Shown piece after piece: positions 40,130 through 49,843 of a stretch of DNA of 64,000 nucleotides. A model generated the notes under the pieces. It did no database searches, had not been told where the DNA came from, and was given only the letters and a program-made list of their open reading frames with translations. Every line of letters begins with the position of its first letter. The first letter of the stretch is position 1. The translations under genes were made by a program, and so were the position numbers. Source of the stretch: Candidatus Methylomirabilota bacterium (lineage in GTDB: Bacteria > Methylomirabilota > Methylomirabilia > Methylomirabilales > Methylomirabilaceae); NCBI GenBank assembly GCA_003104975.1, contig PQAM01000018.1:181049-245048 (forward strand), written 5' to 3'.

Positions 40130-41800
40130 ATGACGGGCAGAGACGCGCTTCAAATCGACGAGGTTGCGCTGGGCCGGCAGATTCGCTGGCTGATCGGCCT
40201 CAGGTTGCTCGTGGCCTTCCTGTTCTTGGGCTCAGCGGCCATCCTCGCTCTCCGGGAACACCCCCCCTTCGCACTCACTCCTCTCTTTGTCTTAACCGCC
40301 TGCGCCTGTCTTCTTACCATTTTCTATCTGCTTGCGTTAAAGTATGCCGCGCAGCTCAGACGGCTCTGCGGCCTGCAAGTCTGGATCGACGTCGGCCTGG
40401 TGACGACGCTGGTCCACTACACCGGCGGGATCCAGAGCCTTTTTGCATTTGTCTATGTCTTCCCCGTCCTCGCTGCAGCCATCCTGCTATCCCGGCGGTC
40501 GAGCCTGTTGCTCGCCGGCGCAAGCACCATCCTGTATGGGATCGTGATAAACGTTCAGATCTATTGGCTGACACCGCGGACGCAATTTCCCTCTACGGCA
40601 GACACCCCATACGATCCGGTCTATACGCTCCTGCAACTCTTCATCAACAGCGCGACCTTTTTCTTGGTGGCGCTCCTTGGCAGCCAGCTTGCCAGGCGGC
40701 TCAAAGAGACCGGCCGCGAGCTCGAAGCCCAACGAAGCGATCTCCGCAATCTCCGGACCCTGCACGAGGACATCGTCGAAAACATCCCCAGCGGGATCGT
40801 CACGCTGGATCTCGACGGCAAGATCGTGTCGTTCAACCGGGTCGCGCAGCGGATCGTCGGCGTCACGATCGATCAGATACGCGATAAGCGCTGGCAGGAG
40901 ACCCCCTTTGAAGCTATTCATGGGCTTAAGACGTTCTTCGCCGCTCCTACACCTGCCTTTGGCGGCTGCTCCGAAGAGATTGCGATTCAAAATCACGTCG
41001 GCAAGTCTATCCCGATCGGGATTAACTTCACCCCCCTGAAGTCATCTGAAGGCCACCTTGTAGGACTTGTGGGCATCTTCCAGGACCTGACAGAGAAGAA
41101 AAAGACCGAGGCACGCCTCCGACAAGCCGACCGGCTCGCGACGGCGGGCCAACTGGCGGCCGGGCTGGCCCATGAAGTACGAAACCCCCTGGCCGCGATC
41201 AGCGGGTGCATCGAGCTGATACAGGAAAGTGGTACGGCCTCATCCCAACTACTCGCCATTGTCCTTCGTGAAGCCGAGCGACTGAAGTTGGTGACGGGGC
41301 AGTTCCTGGATTTCGCCAGGCCGACGCCGGCCTTACAGAAACAGTGCAATCTCGTCGCGCTGGTCGCAGAGGCGGTCTCGCTTCTGGAAAAGGGTTGTGA
41401 CAGTACCCACCCGGTCACCTTTTCCATTCAACGGGAGGCCGAGGAGGTGATGGCGACAGGTGATCCTGATCAGTTAAAACAGGCACTGTGGAACCTTGGG
41501 CTGAATGCGATTCAGGCGATGGAAACGGGCGGACAGCTCAGCTTTGCCATACGTCATCCTGGATTGGCAAACGGAGACGACTGGGTGGAGATAGAATTGA
41601 CCGACACGGGGCGGGGAATCGCTCCGGGAGAGGTCGACCGGATTTTCGATCCGTTCTACACCACGAAACCCGGCGGTACGGGACTGGGATTGACCATTAC
41701 GCGGAAGATTATCGAAAATCTCGGCGGTCGGATTGAGGTGATCAGCCATAAGGGCGGCGGATCCACTTTTCGGGTCCTGCTCAAACAGGCTGAAGGCTGA
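40130..41800 (+). CDS. pilS: Sensor histidine kinase PilS
   Basis: A 556-aa kinase of the pilin-control pair. Residues about 20-190 hold six membrane helices (LIGLRLLVAFLFLGSAAILA, SLFAFVYVFPVLAAAILLSR and others). A coiled linker and a PAS domain (about 210-330: SGIVTLDLDGKIVSFNRVAQ) follow, then HisKA with the phosphoacceptor His in LAAGLAHEVRNPLAAISG, and the ATPase with DTGRGIAPGEVDRIFDPFYT and GTGLGLTITRKIIENLGGRI. In Pseudomonas PilS senses membrane pilin and signals to PilR; the gene arrangement here suggests the same circuit. Confidence 0.92.
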   Translation: MTGRDALQIDEVALGRQIRWLIGLRLLVAFLFLGSAAILALREHPPFALTPLFVLTACACLLTIFYLLALKYAAQLRRLCGLQVWIDVGLVTTLVHYTGGIQSLFAFVYVFPVLAAAILLSRRSSLLLAGASTILYGIVINVQIYWLTPRTQFPSTADTPYDPVYTLLQLFINSATFFLVALLGSQLARRLKETGRELEAQRSDLRNLRTLHEDIVENIPSGIVTLDLDGKIVSFNRVAQRIVGVTIDQIRDKRWQETPFEAIHGLKTFFAAPTPAFGGCSEEIAIQNHVGKSIPIGINFTPLKSSEGHLVGLVGIFQDLTEKKKTEARLRQADRLATAGQLAAGLAHEVRNPLAAISGCIELIQESGTASSQLLAIVLREAERLKLVTGQFLDFARPTPALQKQCNLVALVAEAVSLLEKGCDSTHPVTFSIQREAEEVMATGDPDQLKQALWNLGLNAIQAMETGGQLSFAIRHPGLANGDDWVEIELTDTGRGIAPGEVDRIFDPFYTTKPGGTGLGLTITRKIIENLGGRIEVISHKGGGSTFRVLLKQAEG

Positions 41801-41804
41801 AGAC

Positions 41805-41890
41805 TATTAGGCTGTAGGGGATTGGACTGTGGGCTGTTAGGCAGTACCCCCTAACCCCCTACAGCCTACAGCCTAAAAGGCTATAGCCCA
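41805..41890. repeat. Inverted GGCTGTAGGGG...CCCCCTACAGCC repeat between pilS and pilR
   Basis: TTAGGCTGTAGGGGATTGGA at the left pairs with CCCCTACAGCCTACAGCCTA at the right. Several TAACCC-like units lie between. It ends about 20 bp before the pilR start. Confidence 0.7.
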
Positions 41891-41910
41891 TCTACCTGAG
41901 GAGTTACGTT

Positions 41911-43293
41911 TTGGAAACCATATTGGTCGTCGATGACGAGCAGGGGATGCGCGAATTCCTCACCGTGCTCCTGGAAAAGCAGGGGCACCGCGTGATCGCC
42001 GCCGCTGACGGCGAGCAGGCGCTCGAATTGATTGCACAGAAGCCGCCTGATCTGGTGATCTCTGATATTCGAATGCCAAAGGTGGATGGGGTCAGCCTGT
42101 TGACGGGCATACGGAAGAGCTATCCGCGCTTGCCGGTTGTCATGATGACGGCATACGCCTCCATGGATTCGACGATTCAGACCATGCGATTGGGGGCTGA
42201 TGACTACATCACCAAGCCCTTCCGGATCGACGAGATCCGGCTGGTGGTGGAAAAGGCATTAGCCAAGACCAGAACCCGGCCCGGTCAGACCTCCAGGCCG
42301 GTCGCGATTGAGGAGGCGCAGCCCGCCGGGCTCATCGGCCGCAGTCCGAAGATGGTCGAACTGTATAAATTGATTACTCGGGTCGCCGAGCTGGACAGTA
42401 CGATCCTTATTACCGGAGAAAGCGGAACCGGCAAGGAGCTGGTCGCCCGCACGATCCATTGTGCCAGCCCACGAGCCGAGCGCCCGTTTCTCGCCATCAA
42501 CTGCGGGGCGATCCCCGAGCAACTGCTGGAGAGCGAGCTGTTCGGCCATGTAAAAGGCTCCTTTACGGGGGCCGTCGCCCACAAGGCGGGACTGTTCGAG
42601 GTGGCCAATCGCGGCACAGTCTTGTTGGATGAAATTGCCGAGATGAGCCCGGTTCTTCAAGTCAAGCTCCTTCGGTTCCTGCAAGGACGAACCTTTCGGC
42701 GCGTGGGAGGAACAGAGGATCTGGAAGTGGATGTCCGTCTGATCGCCGCCACAAACAAAGACCTGGTCAAGGCAATGGCCGACGGCGCGTTTCGCGAAGA
42801 CCTGTTCTATCGGTTGAACGTGATTCCGATCCATCTGCCGCCGCTTCGCGAGCGAACCGAAGACGTGCCATTGCTGGCTAACCGGCTGCTGAACCAGTGC
42901 GTGCTTCGCCAGCGACGCGGTCCGACCTCCATCTCGTCGGAGGCCATGGAGATCCTCATGCGGTATCACTGGCCGGGCAATGTGCGGGAGCTGGAAAATG
43001 TGATCGAACGGGCTGTGGCCCTCGAAACAACCGATCAGTTAACCCCCGCCAGTATCTGTGTGCAGGTGCGAACCGAGGATAAGGGTGAAGACGAGCAGAA
43101 AGAACGGACCTTCAGCCTTCCTGCCGAGGGACTCGATTTGGAGCAGACGGTTTCGCAACTTGAGAAGGATCTGATGCTTCAGGCGCTTGAGCGCTGCGGA
43201 TGGGTCCAGAGCAAGGCCGCAGAGCTCCTTAAGCTGACCTTTCGCGCCTTTCGGTATAAGGTTAAGAAATACGGTATCTCCAAGGGCCGCTAA
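41911..43293 (+). CDS. pilR: Sigma-54-dependent response regulator PilR
   Basis: A 460-aa NtrC-type activator. The receiver (TILVVDDEQGMREFLTVLLE, Asp in PDLVISDIRMPKVDG, Lys in DDYITKPFR) is followed by the AAA+ domain with GESGTGKELVARTIH, the sigma-54 contact loop as GSFTGA rather than GAFTGA (as in PilR proteins I know), and a Fis-type helix-turn-helix at the end (SKAAELLKLTFRAFRYKVKK). The start is TTG 41911 after GAGGAG. It is expected to activate pilA, whose sigma-54 promoter stands 222 bp downstream of the stop. Confidence 0.93.
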   Translation: METILVVDDEQGMREFLTVLLEKQGHRVIAAADGEQALELIAQKPPDLVISDIRMPKVDGVSLLTGIRKSYPRLPVVMMTAYASMDSTIQTMRLGADDYITKPFRIDEIRLVVEKALAKTRTRPGQTSRPVAIEEAQPAGLIGRSPKMVELYKLITRVAELDSTILITGESGTGKELVARTIHCASPRAERPFLAINCGAIPEQLLESELFGHVKGSFTGAVAHKAGLFEVANRGTVLLDEIAEMSPVLQVKLLRFLQGRTFRRVGGTEDLEVDVRLIAATNKDLVKAMADGAFREDLFYRLNVIPIHLPPLRERTEDVPLLANRLLNQCVLRQRRGPTSISSEAMEILMRYHWPGNVRELENVIERAVALETTDQLTPASICVQVRTEDKGEDEQKERTFSLPAEGLDLEQTVSQLEKDLMLQALERCGWVQSKAAELLKLTFRAFRYKVKKYGISKGR

Positions 43294-43436
43294 CCCCTCA
43301 CAAACCGTCAGCGAACCGACATTTTTTGTCACCTCCCCTGCCTGGTTGATCTCGTCTATTCGGTCTCTTTTGGCGTCCAGCCAGCAGATAGACCAAAGAA
43401 ACCACACGACCAATAACCCTCAACCTACGAAATATT

Positions 43437-43490
43437 GTGTGATCATATCCTATTACATCTATCGCTAGTTTATTATCATCAATAGTGTGA
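43437..43490 (+). promoter_or_regulatory. Possible PilR activator sites
   Basis: Two GTGTGA cores in AT-rich DNA (43437-43442 and 43485-43490), 48 bp apart and upstream of the sigma-54 promoter. The position fits an enhancer-binding protein; the identity is a guess. Confidence 0.25.
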
Positions 43491-43514
43491 GTATTAGCAA
43501 TCCACAGGGCAGAG

Positions 43515-43530
43515 TGGCACAACCTATGCA
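43515..43530 (+). promoter_or_regulatory. Sigma-54 promoter of pilA
   Basis: TGGCACAACCTATGCA matches TGGCAC-N5-TTGCA at all but one base, with GG and GC separated by the required 10 bp. The transcript should start near 43541, giving a leader of about 60 nt. Confidence 0.8.
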
Positions 43531-43602
43531 TCATTCGATAGCCAAGTGGTGGTCATTGTATCGGGTAACCTTAAACACGAGAGTAGAAGAAGGAGACGAG
43601 AA

Positions 43603-44091
43603 ATGGACAAGGTGAAGAAGAAATTAGTCGGACGCAACAAGGGTGGTTTCACATTGATTGAACTGCTGATGGTGGTAGCGATCATCGGTATCCTGGCGGC
43701 GATCGCGATGCCGATCTATGCCAACATGCAGGCGAAGGCGCGAACCGGAAAGGCCCAATCCGACGTGGCGACGATCGCAGAGGCAATGTCTGCCTTCGCT
43801 GCCCACTGCGGCGATGTGCCGGGCACTGCGGCTGCGGCAGTGCCAGGCACGGCGGGAGCTGCTGCCTGCGCCACCCCACCCGCAGGGACTGGGCTCTTGC
43901 CCCTCACTATAGCCGTCACTGATGCCAACGGTATCTCCTCGGGCCCGTGGTTTTCACCTGCAGCCGTTGCTGCAGGCGGCTCACTGAACCCTCCGGCGGG
44001 CTGGACCTACGCGTTTACCAGGAACAATGTGGCCGACTTCACCGTGACAGCAACGGGGCCCGGTGGAGCCCCCGTCATCACTCGTCCGTAA
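43603..44091 (+). CDS. pilA: Type IV major pilin PilA
   Basis: A 162-aa prepilin. ATG 43603 (AAGGAGA upstream) gives a short basic leader ending in Gly, cut by PilD before Phe in GGFTLIELLMVVAIIGILAA; the Glu at mature position 5 is present. The helix continues through IAMPIYANMQAKARTGKAQS. The globular part is Ala/Gly/Pro-rich with two Cys that could form a disulfide loop. A hairpin follows the stop, which would let pilA be made in excess over the minor pilins downstream. Confidence 0.92.
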   Translation: MDKVKKKLVGRNKGGFTLIELLMVVAIIGILAAIAMPIYANMQAKARTGKAQSDVATIAEAMSAFAAHCGDVPGTAAAAVPGTAGAAACATPPAGTGLLPLTIAVTDANGISSGPWFSPAAVAAGGSLNPPAGWTYAFTRNNVADFTVTATGPGGAPVITRP

Positions 44092-44110
44092 GCAGTCGTA
44101 ACGGCGCAGC

Positions 44111-44135
44111 GGGGAGAGGCGCGCAGCCTCTCCCC
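44111..44135 (+). terminator. Hairpin after pilA
   Basis: GGGGAGAGGC and GCCTCTCCCC form a perfect 10-bp stem around a 5-nt loop, followed by AATTCCCTTTT. A partial terminator here would set the ratio of major to minor pilins. Confidence 0.7.
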
Positions 44136-44196
44136 AATTCCCTTTTCCCTGACGGCTTCAAAGTAGTGAGCCCTTCCTCAGACGACGGGTGTTCAG

Positions 44197-44676
44197 ATGG
44201 TCTGTCGGTGGAGTCGAGTCGGCAATCAACGGGGGTTTACCCTCGCAGAGCTGATCACGATAGTGGCAATCATCGGGATCGTCAGCGTGGCGGCCATCCC
44301 CTTCTTTACGACCTTTCTCCAGGCGATGCAGACCAAGGGGGCAGCCCAGGAACTGGCGACGGTACTCCAACAAGCCCGCGAGCTGGCCATCTCCCGCAAC
44401 ACCAGTTACACCGTGCAGATCGATACGAATGGGAACCAATTGCGGTTTGTCGATGGGTCCGGCGCCCCATGGGTTGGCCCCGGTACCGACGGAAATGGCT
44501 ACAGGCGACTGACTAATCAGGCTCAACTTGCCGCTGCGAACGCCAATCCGGTCTTTAACCCGCTTGGGGACGCGGGAGGGGGGACGATTACCGTGCAGAA
44601 TGCGCAGGGCACGTCGGCCCTGGATGTCGTCGTCAGCCCTAGGGGCCGCGTTCGTATTGCGCAGGTCGGCGGGTGA
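44197..44676 (+). CDS. Minor pilin, GspH/FimT type
   Basis: A 159-aa prepilin with NQRGFTLAELITIVAIIGIV (cleavage after Gly, Glu at position 5) and the GspH pattern LATVLQQARELAISRNTSYT, then VVSPRGRVRIAQ. It would take part in priming the pilus with the following three gene products. The ribosome site before ATG 44197 is weak. The next gene starts at or just past its stop. Confidence 0.88.
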   Translation: MVCRWSRVGNQRGFTLAELITIVAIIGIVSVAAIPFFTTFLQAMQTKGAAQELATVLQQARELAISRNTSYTVQIDTNGNQLRFVDGSGAPWVGPGTDGNGYRRLTNQAQLAAANANPVFNPLGDAGGGTITVQNAQGTSALDVVVSPRGRVRIAQVGG

Positions 44677-44687
44677 GGAGGGGCGAG

Positions 44688-45137
44688 ATGCGGGCGCAGC
44701 GCGGCTTTACCCTTGTCGAGGTGCTGATCGCCCTCGCGATTCTCACCGTAGCCGTCTTAGGGGTGGCGGCGACGACCGCGCTGCAAAGCGGCGGCGGGAG
44801 CGCGGGCGCCGTCTCGTTCGGCCAGGCCGCCGTCACGCGGGGCTACTATCTGTCGACGGCGACCATGCTCGCCCAGGACCGGCTGGAGCAGGTGAAACGA
44901 GTCCAGTACAGAGTGGGGGCCGCCGATCCCTTTGCGTCGGGTAATCCCCCGCCCAACTTCCCGGACGAGACCTCCGTCACCGGCTTTCCTAACTTTAACA
45001 GGCAGGTCAGGGTTGTGACCGGTCCGGCCGCGAACACCAAACAGGTGACCGTCACCGTGGCCTTCACCCTTCCGACGAGTCAGGGGGCGAACCAGGAGAG
45101 CATAAACCTCACGACACTCGTCGCCGCCAGGCCGTAA
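44688..45137 (+). CDS. Minor pilin PilV-like
   Basis: A 149-aa prepilin with RAQRGFTLVEVLIALAILTV and the typical early break AVLGVAATTALQSGGG. ATG 44688 follows GAGGAGGGG; a GTG at 44673 overlapping the previous stop is less likely. The C-terminus has the KQVTVTVAFTLPT strand pattern of PilV proteins. Confidence 0.85.
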   Translation: MRAQRGFTLVEVLIALAILTVAVLGVAATTALQSGGGSAGAVSFGQAAVTRGYYLSTATMLAQDRLEQVKRVQYRVGAADPFASGNPPPNFPDETSVTGFPNFNRQVRVVTGPAANTKQVTVTVAFTLPTSQGANQESINLTTLVAARP

Positions 45138-45147
45138 GGGGCGAACC

Positions 45148-45963
45148 ATGAGGCGTGTTGTTACCACGCATGGGTACAGTCTCGTTGAGCTGTTAATCGT
45201 GCTGGCCATTGCGGGTCTGATCGGCGGGGCCATCCTGGGAGTCTACCGGGTCTCGCAGGACACCTATATCCGGGCCAGTTCCCTGGAGGCCGCGCAGGTC
45301 GGGGCAAGGGCCGGCCTGGACCGCATGGCGAACGAGCTGAGGCTGATCGGCTCGTTCTGGGTCGGGGCCAACGGCGCAGGCAACGCCATCACGGCCGCCT
45401 CTCAGAGCGCCATAACCTTCCAGGCTGATGTCGATGCAGATACCTTGAATGCCGCTGGCAACGAGATCACACTAACGGCTGACGCCGGCGGCGGTACCAA
45501 CACAATTACGGTAAACCGAATCACGGGACGTAGTGGCGGCAATGCCTTCATTGTTGGCGAGTCGGTCTATATCGCAAATAGTGGTACGCGAGATGTCAGG
45601 CAGATTACGAACATAGTCGGCAACACGCTCACCCTTGCAACAAACCTCAGCACAACCTATCCCGCGGGCAGTTTTGTCCGGGATGTCAAGACCATCACCT
45701 ATGCCAGAAATGCAAATGCCACTTCCACCTGCCCGGCTTTAACTTGTCTCACCAGGACTCAGGGCGGAGGCGGCGCCCAACCCATTGTCGATAATGTAAC
45801 GGGCCTGACCTTCACCTATTTCAATTCCGCCGGGGGGTCGTTAGGCAATAATCCACTGAATCTGAGCGTGATCAGGGAGATTCAAGTCGACCTCACCGTT
45901 CAGAGTCCGGACGGCAGCGCGCGCCGTATGACTACCAGGGTCAAGCCCAGGAGCCTGCCATGA
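45148..45963 (+). CDS. Minor pilin PilW-like
   Basis: A 271-aa prepilin with TTHGYSLVELLIVLAIAGLI (Gly before Tyr, Glu at position 5). A long beta-rich C-terminal part follows with ANELRLIGSFWVGANGAGNA and a closing LTVQSPDGSARRMTTRVKPR, as in PilW. Its stop overlaps the start of the PilX-like gene (ATGA), so the two are coupled. Confidence 0.85.
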   Translation: MRRVVTTHGYSLVELLIVLAIAGLIGGAILGVYRVSQDTYIRASSLEAAQVGARAGLDRMANELRLIGSFWVGANGAGNAITAASQSAITFQADVDADTLNAAGNEITLTADAGGGTNTITVNRITGRSGGNAFIVGESVYIANSGTRDVRQITNIVGNTLTLATNLSTTYPAGSFVRDVKTITYARNANATSTCPALTCLTRTQGGGGAQPIVDNVTGLTFTYFNSAGGSLGNNPLNLSVIREIQVDLTVQSPDGSARRMTTRVKPRSLP

Positions 45964-47384
45964 AGTGGACAATCGTTACCAATATCCCATGCGCCGGCGG
46001 CAGACCCAGGGGCATGAAAGTTGTGACTCCTAGTAAAATTAAAATCCCCCCAACCCCCTTTTACAAAAGGGGGGAACGGGGGGATTTCGGGACGGGAGCG
46101 GGAGACTTCCTGGGTAATAGGCGGCGTCTGAGACTTGGTGACAATCGGGGGCTTATCCTTCCGCTTGCGCTCATGGCTTTCGTCGTTCTGGCCGCGCTCG
46201 CGACTGCCATTCTGTCTATCGGAGGCTCTGAAGCGCAGATCGCGTCAAACCATCTGCGCGCCATTCAGGCCCAGTTCTTGGCCGAGGCCGGACTGGAGCA
46301 CACCTTTAACACGTTGCGGACGACACCGCTCGCGAACCTCACGACAAACGCCGACGCTCTCCAGAGTGTCCCAGGCATCGCAGCCAATACCCAGTTGGGG
46401 GGAGCAGGAAACTATAACGTTCAGTACCAGGCGGCGGGCCTCTGGGCGTGGAGGGTGGTTTCAACCGGCACTAGCGCCATTGGGGGGTCTCAAGCAATTC
46501 GAAGGGCCATCATGAGCACCTTTTTTCACTCCGATGACGCCATCCTTACCGACGGTTCGCTGACTATTTCCGGCAGCACAGACGTTTTATCAACCAATGG
46601 GCAATGCGGGAATGTTCACGCCAATGATGATCTTACCGTGAATGGCGGCATCAATCTTGTGATTAGCGGCAACGCCACCTCAAGCGGTACTTATGAGGAG
46701 ATCGGCATTCCAAGCATTGGCGGTGACCACGACACGGCACCAGAACCGCAGAAGACGATTCCGCACATCGATCCGGCCGATTTCCTGGCCGTCGCGCAGG
46801 CAAGCCTGGATGCAGACAAATTATTTCAGATGATGGCGAATGGTAAGGTGTTCAACGGCAACGGCACCACCGAGTTGGCAGACCTGGCTTCCGGGGGCAG
46901 TTACTGTGGATGGAGCTACACCTCTGGGACCCCCCTCGCTCAGTGGACGTTGAGCGGCAACGATTTCTGTAACGGCACGTACTACTTCGAGGGAAACGCG
47001 ACGGTAACAGGCACTCGAGGCAGTGATGCCAACCCGTGGAACACTACCCTGATTGCAACCGGCAGCCTGGACCTTGCGGGCAACTCGACGATAGGCGCCG
47101 ACGCTAACTATACCGTTCACGATACCCTGTTTATTGCGGGCCAAGATGTCACAATCAACGGTACGCCAAGCAATGGCTACAACGGGCTGATCGCAGCTCA
47201 TGAGCAGTTCAGCCTTAGCGGCAATGGGAACATTAATGGATTCATCATCGGTGAAAACGCCCCCCATACGCCGGGCAGCCCCGTGGACGCCAACACCGTA
47301 AGCGGCAATATTACGCTCACCTACAATTGCGGCGTCAATGCGCCCCTTCAGGGTCCGCTCCAGATCCTGTCTTGGGGCCTGTAA
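45960..47384 (+). CDS. PilX-like minor pilin with repeat-derived N-terminus
   Basis: A 474-aa protein. Its core begins near residue 60 with NRGLILPLALMAFVVLAALA then ATAILSIGGSEAQIASNHLR and AIQAQFLAEAGLEH, the PilX start pattern, which lacks Glu5. The first 55 residues include KIPPTPFYKRGERGDF encoded by a dispersed repeat (46042-46087), which would make an unusually long leader unless translation starts further in. The C-terminal 300 residues are rich in Asn/Gly and repeat SGN-type turns (TISGSTDVLS, LTVNGGINLVISGNA), suggesting a beta-helix. No PilY1 gene follows. Confidence 0.75.
   Translation: MKWTIVTNIPCAGGRPRGMKVVTPSKIKIPPTPFYKRGERGDFGTGAGDFLGNRRRLRLGDNRGLILPLALMAFVVLAALATAILSIGGSEAQIASNHLRAIQAQFLAEAGLEHTFNTLRTTPLANLTTNADALQSVPGIAANTQLGGAGNYNVQYQAAGLWAWRVVSTGTSAIGGSQAIRRAIMSTFFHSDDAILTDGSLTISGSTDVLSTNGQCGNVHANDDLTVNGGINLVISGNATSSGTYEEIGIPSIGGDHDTAPEPQKTIPHIDPADFLAVAQASLDADKLFQMMANGKVFNGNGTTELADLASGGSYCGWSYTSGTPLAQWTLSGNDFCNGTYYFEGNATVTGTRGSDANPWNTTLIATGSLDLAGNSTIGADANYTVHDTLFIAGQDVTINGTPSNGYNGLIAAHEQFSLSGNGNINGFIIGENAPHTPGSPVDANTVSGNITLTYNCGVNAPLQGPLQILSWGL
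46042..46087. repeat. AATCCCCCC...GGGGGGATT repeat inside the PilX-like gene
   Basis: AAATCCCCCCAACCCCCTTT and its mirror AAAGGGGGGAACGGGGGGAT make a hairpin. It is read in frame. A longer relative lies at 47502-47586. Confidence 0.8.
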
Positions 47385-47501
47385 ACCTTCCCGTCCAAAA
47401 AATAGCTCTTGTAAAGCCCATCCGCCTCTTATATGTTAACTGCGCTTGAATTATCAAGGGGAGCACTTAATAGATTGCGCTCTTGCACCTCATCTCAAGC
47501 A

Positions 47502-47586
47502 ACCTCCCCCTTTGGAAAGGGGGATTGAGGGGGATTTCGTGATCGCTCAAATCCCCCCTCGCCCCCCCCTTTATAAAGGGGGGGAT
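47502..47586. repeat. CCTCCCCCTTT/AAAGGGGGG inverted repeat after the pilX-like gene
   Basis: CCTCCCCCTTTGGAAAGGGG and later CCCCCCCTTTATAAAGGGGG are two adjacent hairpins in the 47385-47643 gap, which otherwise shows no gene. They may terminate the minor pilin transcript. Confidence 0.75.
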
Positions 47587-47643
47587 GTAAGCTATTGTAT
47601 GCTCTGATTAATAACAGTGGTACGACCCTAAACTAAGGTTAGT

Positions 47644-47973
47644 ATGAATATCGACTTCGCGGAGACCTACGATCAGGAGAACGATACGTACTATGTCACC
47701 TTCAAGACAGGTGAACCCTCCTATTGTCTTGAGCTGGATGACGTGTTGCTTCTTGAGCTGGGCGTGTTTACGAATCTGCCTACGGGCTTTCGGATACTGA
47801 ACTTTCATAAGAACACAGTTGCGCGCCTCGAACTGAAGCCGACACTCACCAGGGAAGTGAAAAAGGCCCTGGAGGGGTCTAAGAAGTCTCTGCCGACGAT
47901 CCGCCAAAGAGCATCCGTCGTGAAGCAGGCTCTAGAAAAAGTCCTCGCCTACCGTTCTCCTTCATGTCGTTAG
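47644..47973 (+). CDS. Small uncharacterised protein before pilD
   Basis: A 109-aa protein I do not recognise. The first half looks beta-rich and acidic (DFAETYDQENDTYYVTFKTG, LELDDVLLLELGVFTNLP), somewhat like DUF2283 proteins; the second half is basic and helical (LTREVKKALEGSKKSL, ASVVKQALEKVLA). There is no signal peptide. It overlaps the pilD start by 10 bp, so it is translated with it, but nothing ties it to pili. Confidence 0.6.
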   Translation: MNIDFAETYDQENDTYYVTFKTGEPSYCLELDDVLLLELGVFTNLPTGFRILNFHKNTVARLELKPTLTREVKKALEGSKKSLPTIRQRASVVKQALEKVLAYRSPSCR

Positions 47974-48743
47974 AAGGTGTGTCGGCAATCGCGAGCGTCC
48001 CTCTCGGGCTCGCGGTCGGCAGTTTCTTGAATGTCTGTATCTGGCGGATCCCTCGCGACGAAAGCCTCGCCTTTCCCGGGTCACATTGTCCTCAGTGCAA
48101 CGGACCGATCGCCTGGTACGATAATATCCCGCTGGTCAGCTTTGTGTGGCTCGGCGGTCGATGTCGCCGGTGCAAGACCCCAATCGGTTGGCGGTATCCG
48201 CTTGTCGAAGGACTGACCGCTGCCCTGTACATCCTGACGGTCTTACAGTTCGGCGTCACGCTCCGGACCGCATTCCTTCTGCTTTTCCTCTCGGTGCTGG
48301 TGGCTATCACATTCATCGATCTGAACCACAAGATCATTCCCCATTCTCTGAGTCTCACCGCCATCCCGATCGGACTTGTCGCCAGCCTTCTGACCTTCGA
48401 TCCGCCGCCGCGTGACGCCGTCACAGGAGCACTGATCGGCGCCGGACTGGTCTATCTCATTGCGGTCTATGCAGAGGTGGCCTTCAAGCGGGAGAGTATG
48501 GGCGGCGGCGATGTCAACCTCGTCAGTATGATCGGGGCCTTCCTGGGTTGGCGCCTCATGCTCGTCGCGTTTGGCGTTGCGGTCTTCGCCGGCGCGTTTC
48601 TTTCGGTGGCGCTGATCGCGTCGCGCATCCTGTCGCGCAAAGACCAGATCCCATTCGGGCCGTTTTTGGCGCTCGGGGCGACCGTTGCGCTGTTTGTCGG
48701 TGATCGTATGATCGAGTGGTACTTCGAACTTGTCTGGCGATGA
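47964..48743 (+). CDS. pilD: Prepilin peptidase PilD
   Basis: A 259-aa inner-membrane aspartic protease and N-methylase that cuts prepilins. The N-terminal cytoplasmic loop has a double CxxC (HCPQCNGPIAWYDNIPLVSF and RCRRCKTPIGWRYP). The catalytic Asp residues lie in AITFIDLNHKIIPHSL and in GGGDVNLVSMIGAFLGW. About seven further membrane helices follow. It closes the pilus locus and would process all four FTLxE/YSLVE prepilins here. Confidence 0.94.
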   Translation: MSLEGVSAIASVPLGLAVGSFLNVCIWRIPRDESLAFPGSHCPQCNGPIAWYDNIPLVSFVWLGGRCRRCKTPIGWRYPLVEGLTAALYILTVLQFGVTLRTAFLLLFLSVLVAITFIDLNHKIIPHSLSLTAIPIGLVASLLTFDPPPRDAVTGALIGAGLVYLIAVYAEVAFKRESMGGGDVNLVSMIGAFLGWRLMLVAFGVAVFAGAFLSVALIASRILSRKDQIPFGPFLALGATVALFVGDRMIEWYFELVWR

Positions 48744-48821
48744 CCGAACAGGACCGGATATAGACGATGCAGATGATGGCCGAAGCCTCGGCGATTCGGC
48801 TCGTTGAAGCCTACGAGCAAC

Positions 48822-48856
48822 TGCTACACCCTACACCCTACACCCTATACCCTGAT
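48822..48856. repeat. CTACACC tract before xerD
   Basis: CTACACCCTACACCCTACAC then CCTATACCC. It ends 6 bp before the xerD ATG, so it is where a ribosome site would be. Confidence 0.7.
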
Positions 48857-48861
48857 CTTCA

Positions 48862-49749
<888 letters not shown>

Positions 49750-49836
49750 ATGCAGGGGTCAGGGGATAGGGATTGGGGATTGGAGGAAAAACTGAGACCT
49801 TACCTAACCCCCAACCCCTAACCCCCGTACCCCGGT
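49750..49836. repeat. AGGGGTCAGGGG...CCCCAACCCCTAACCCC tract before the cca-like gene
   Basis: A G-rich half (GGGGTCAGGGGATAGGGATT) and a C-rich half (CCTAACCCCCAACCCCTAAC) fold back on each other. It fills the xerD-cca gap. Confidence 0.65.
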
Positions 49837-49843
49837 TTTGAAG

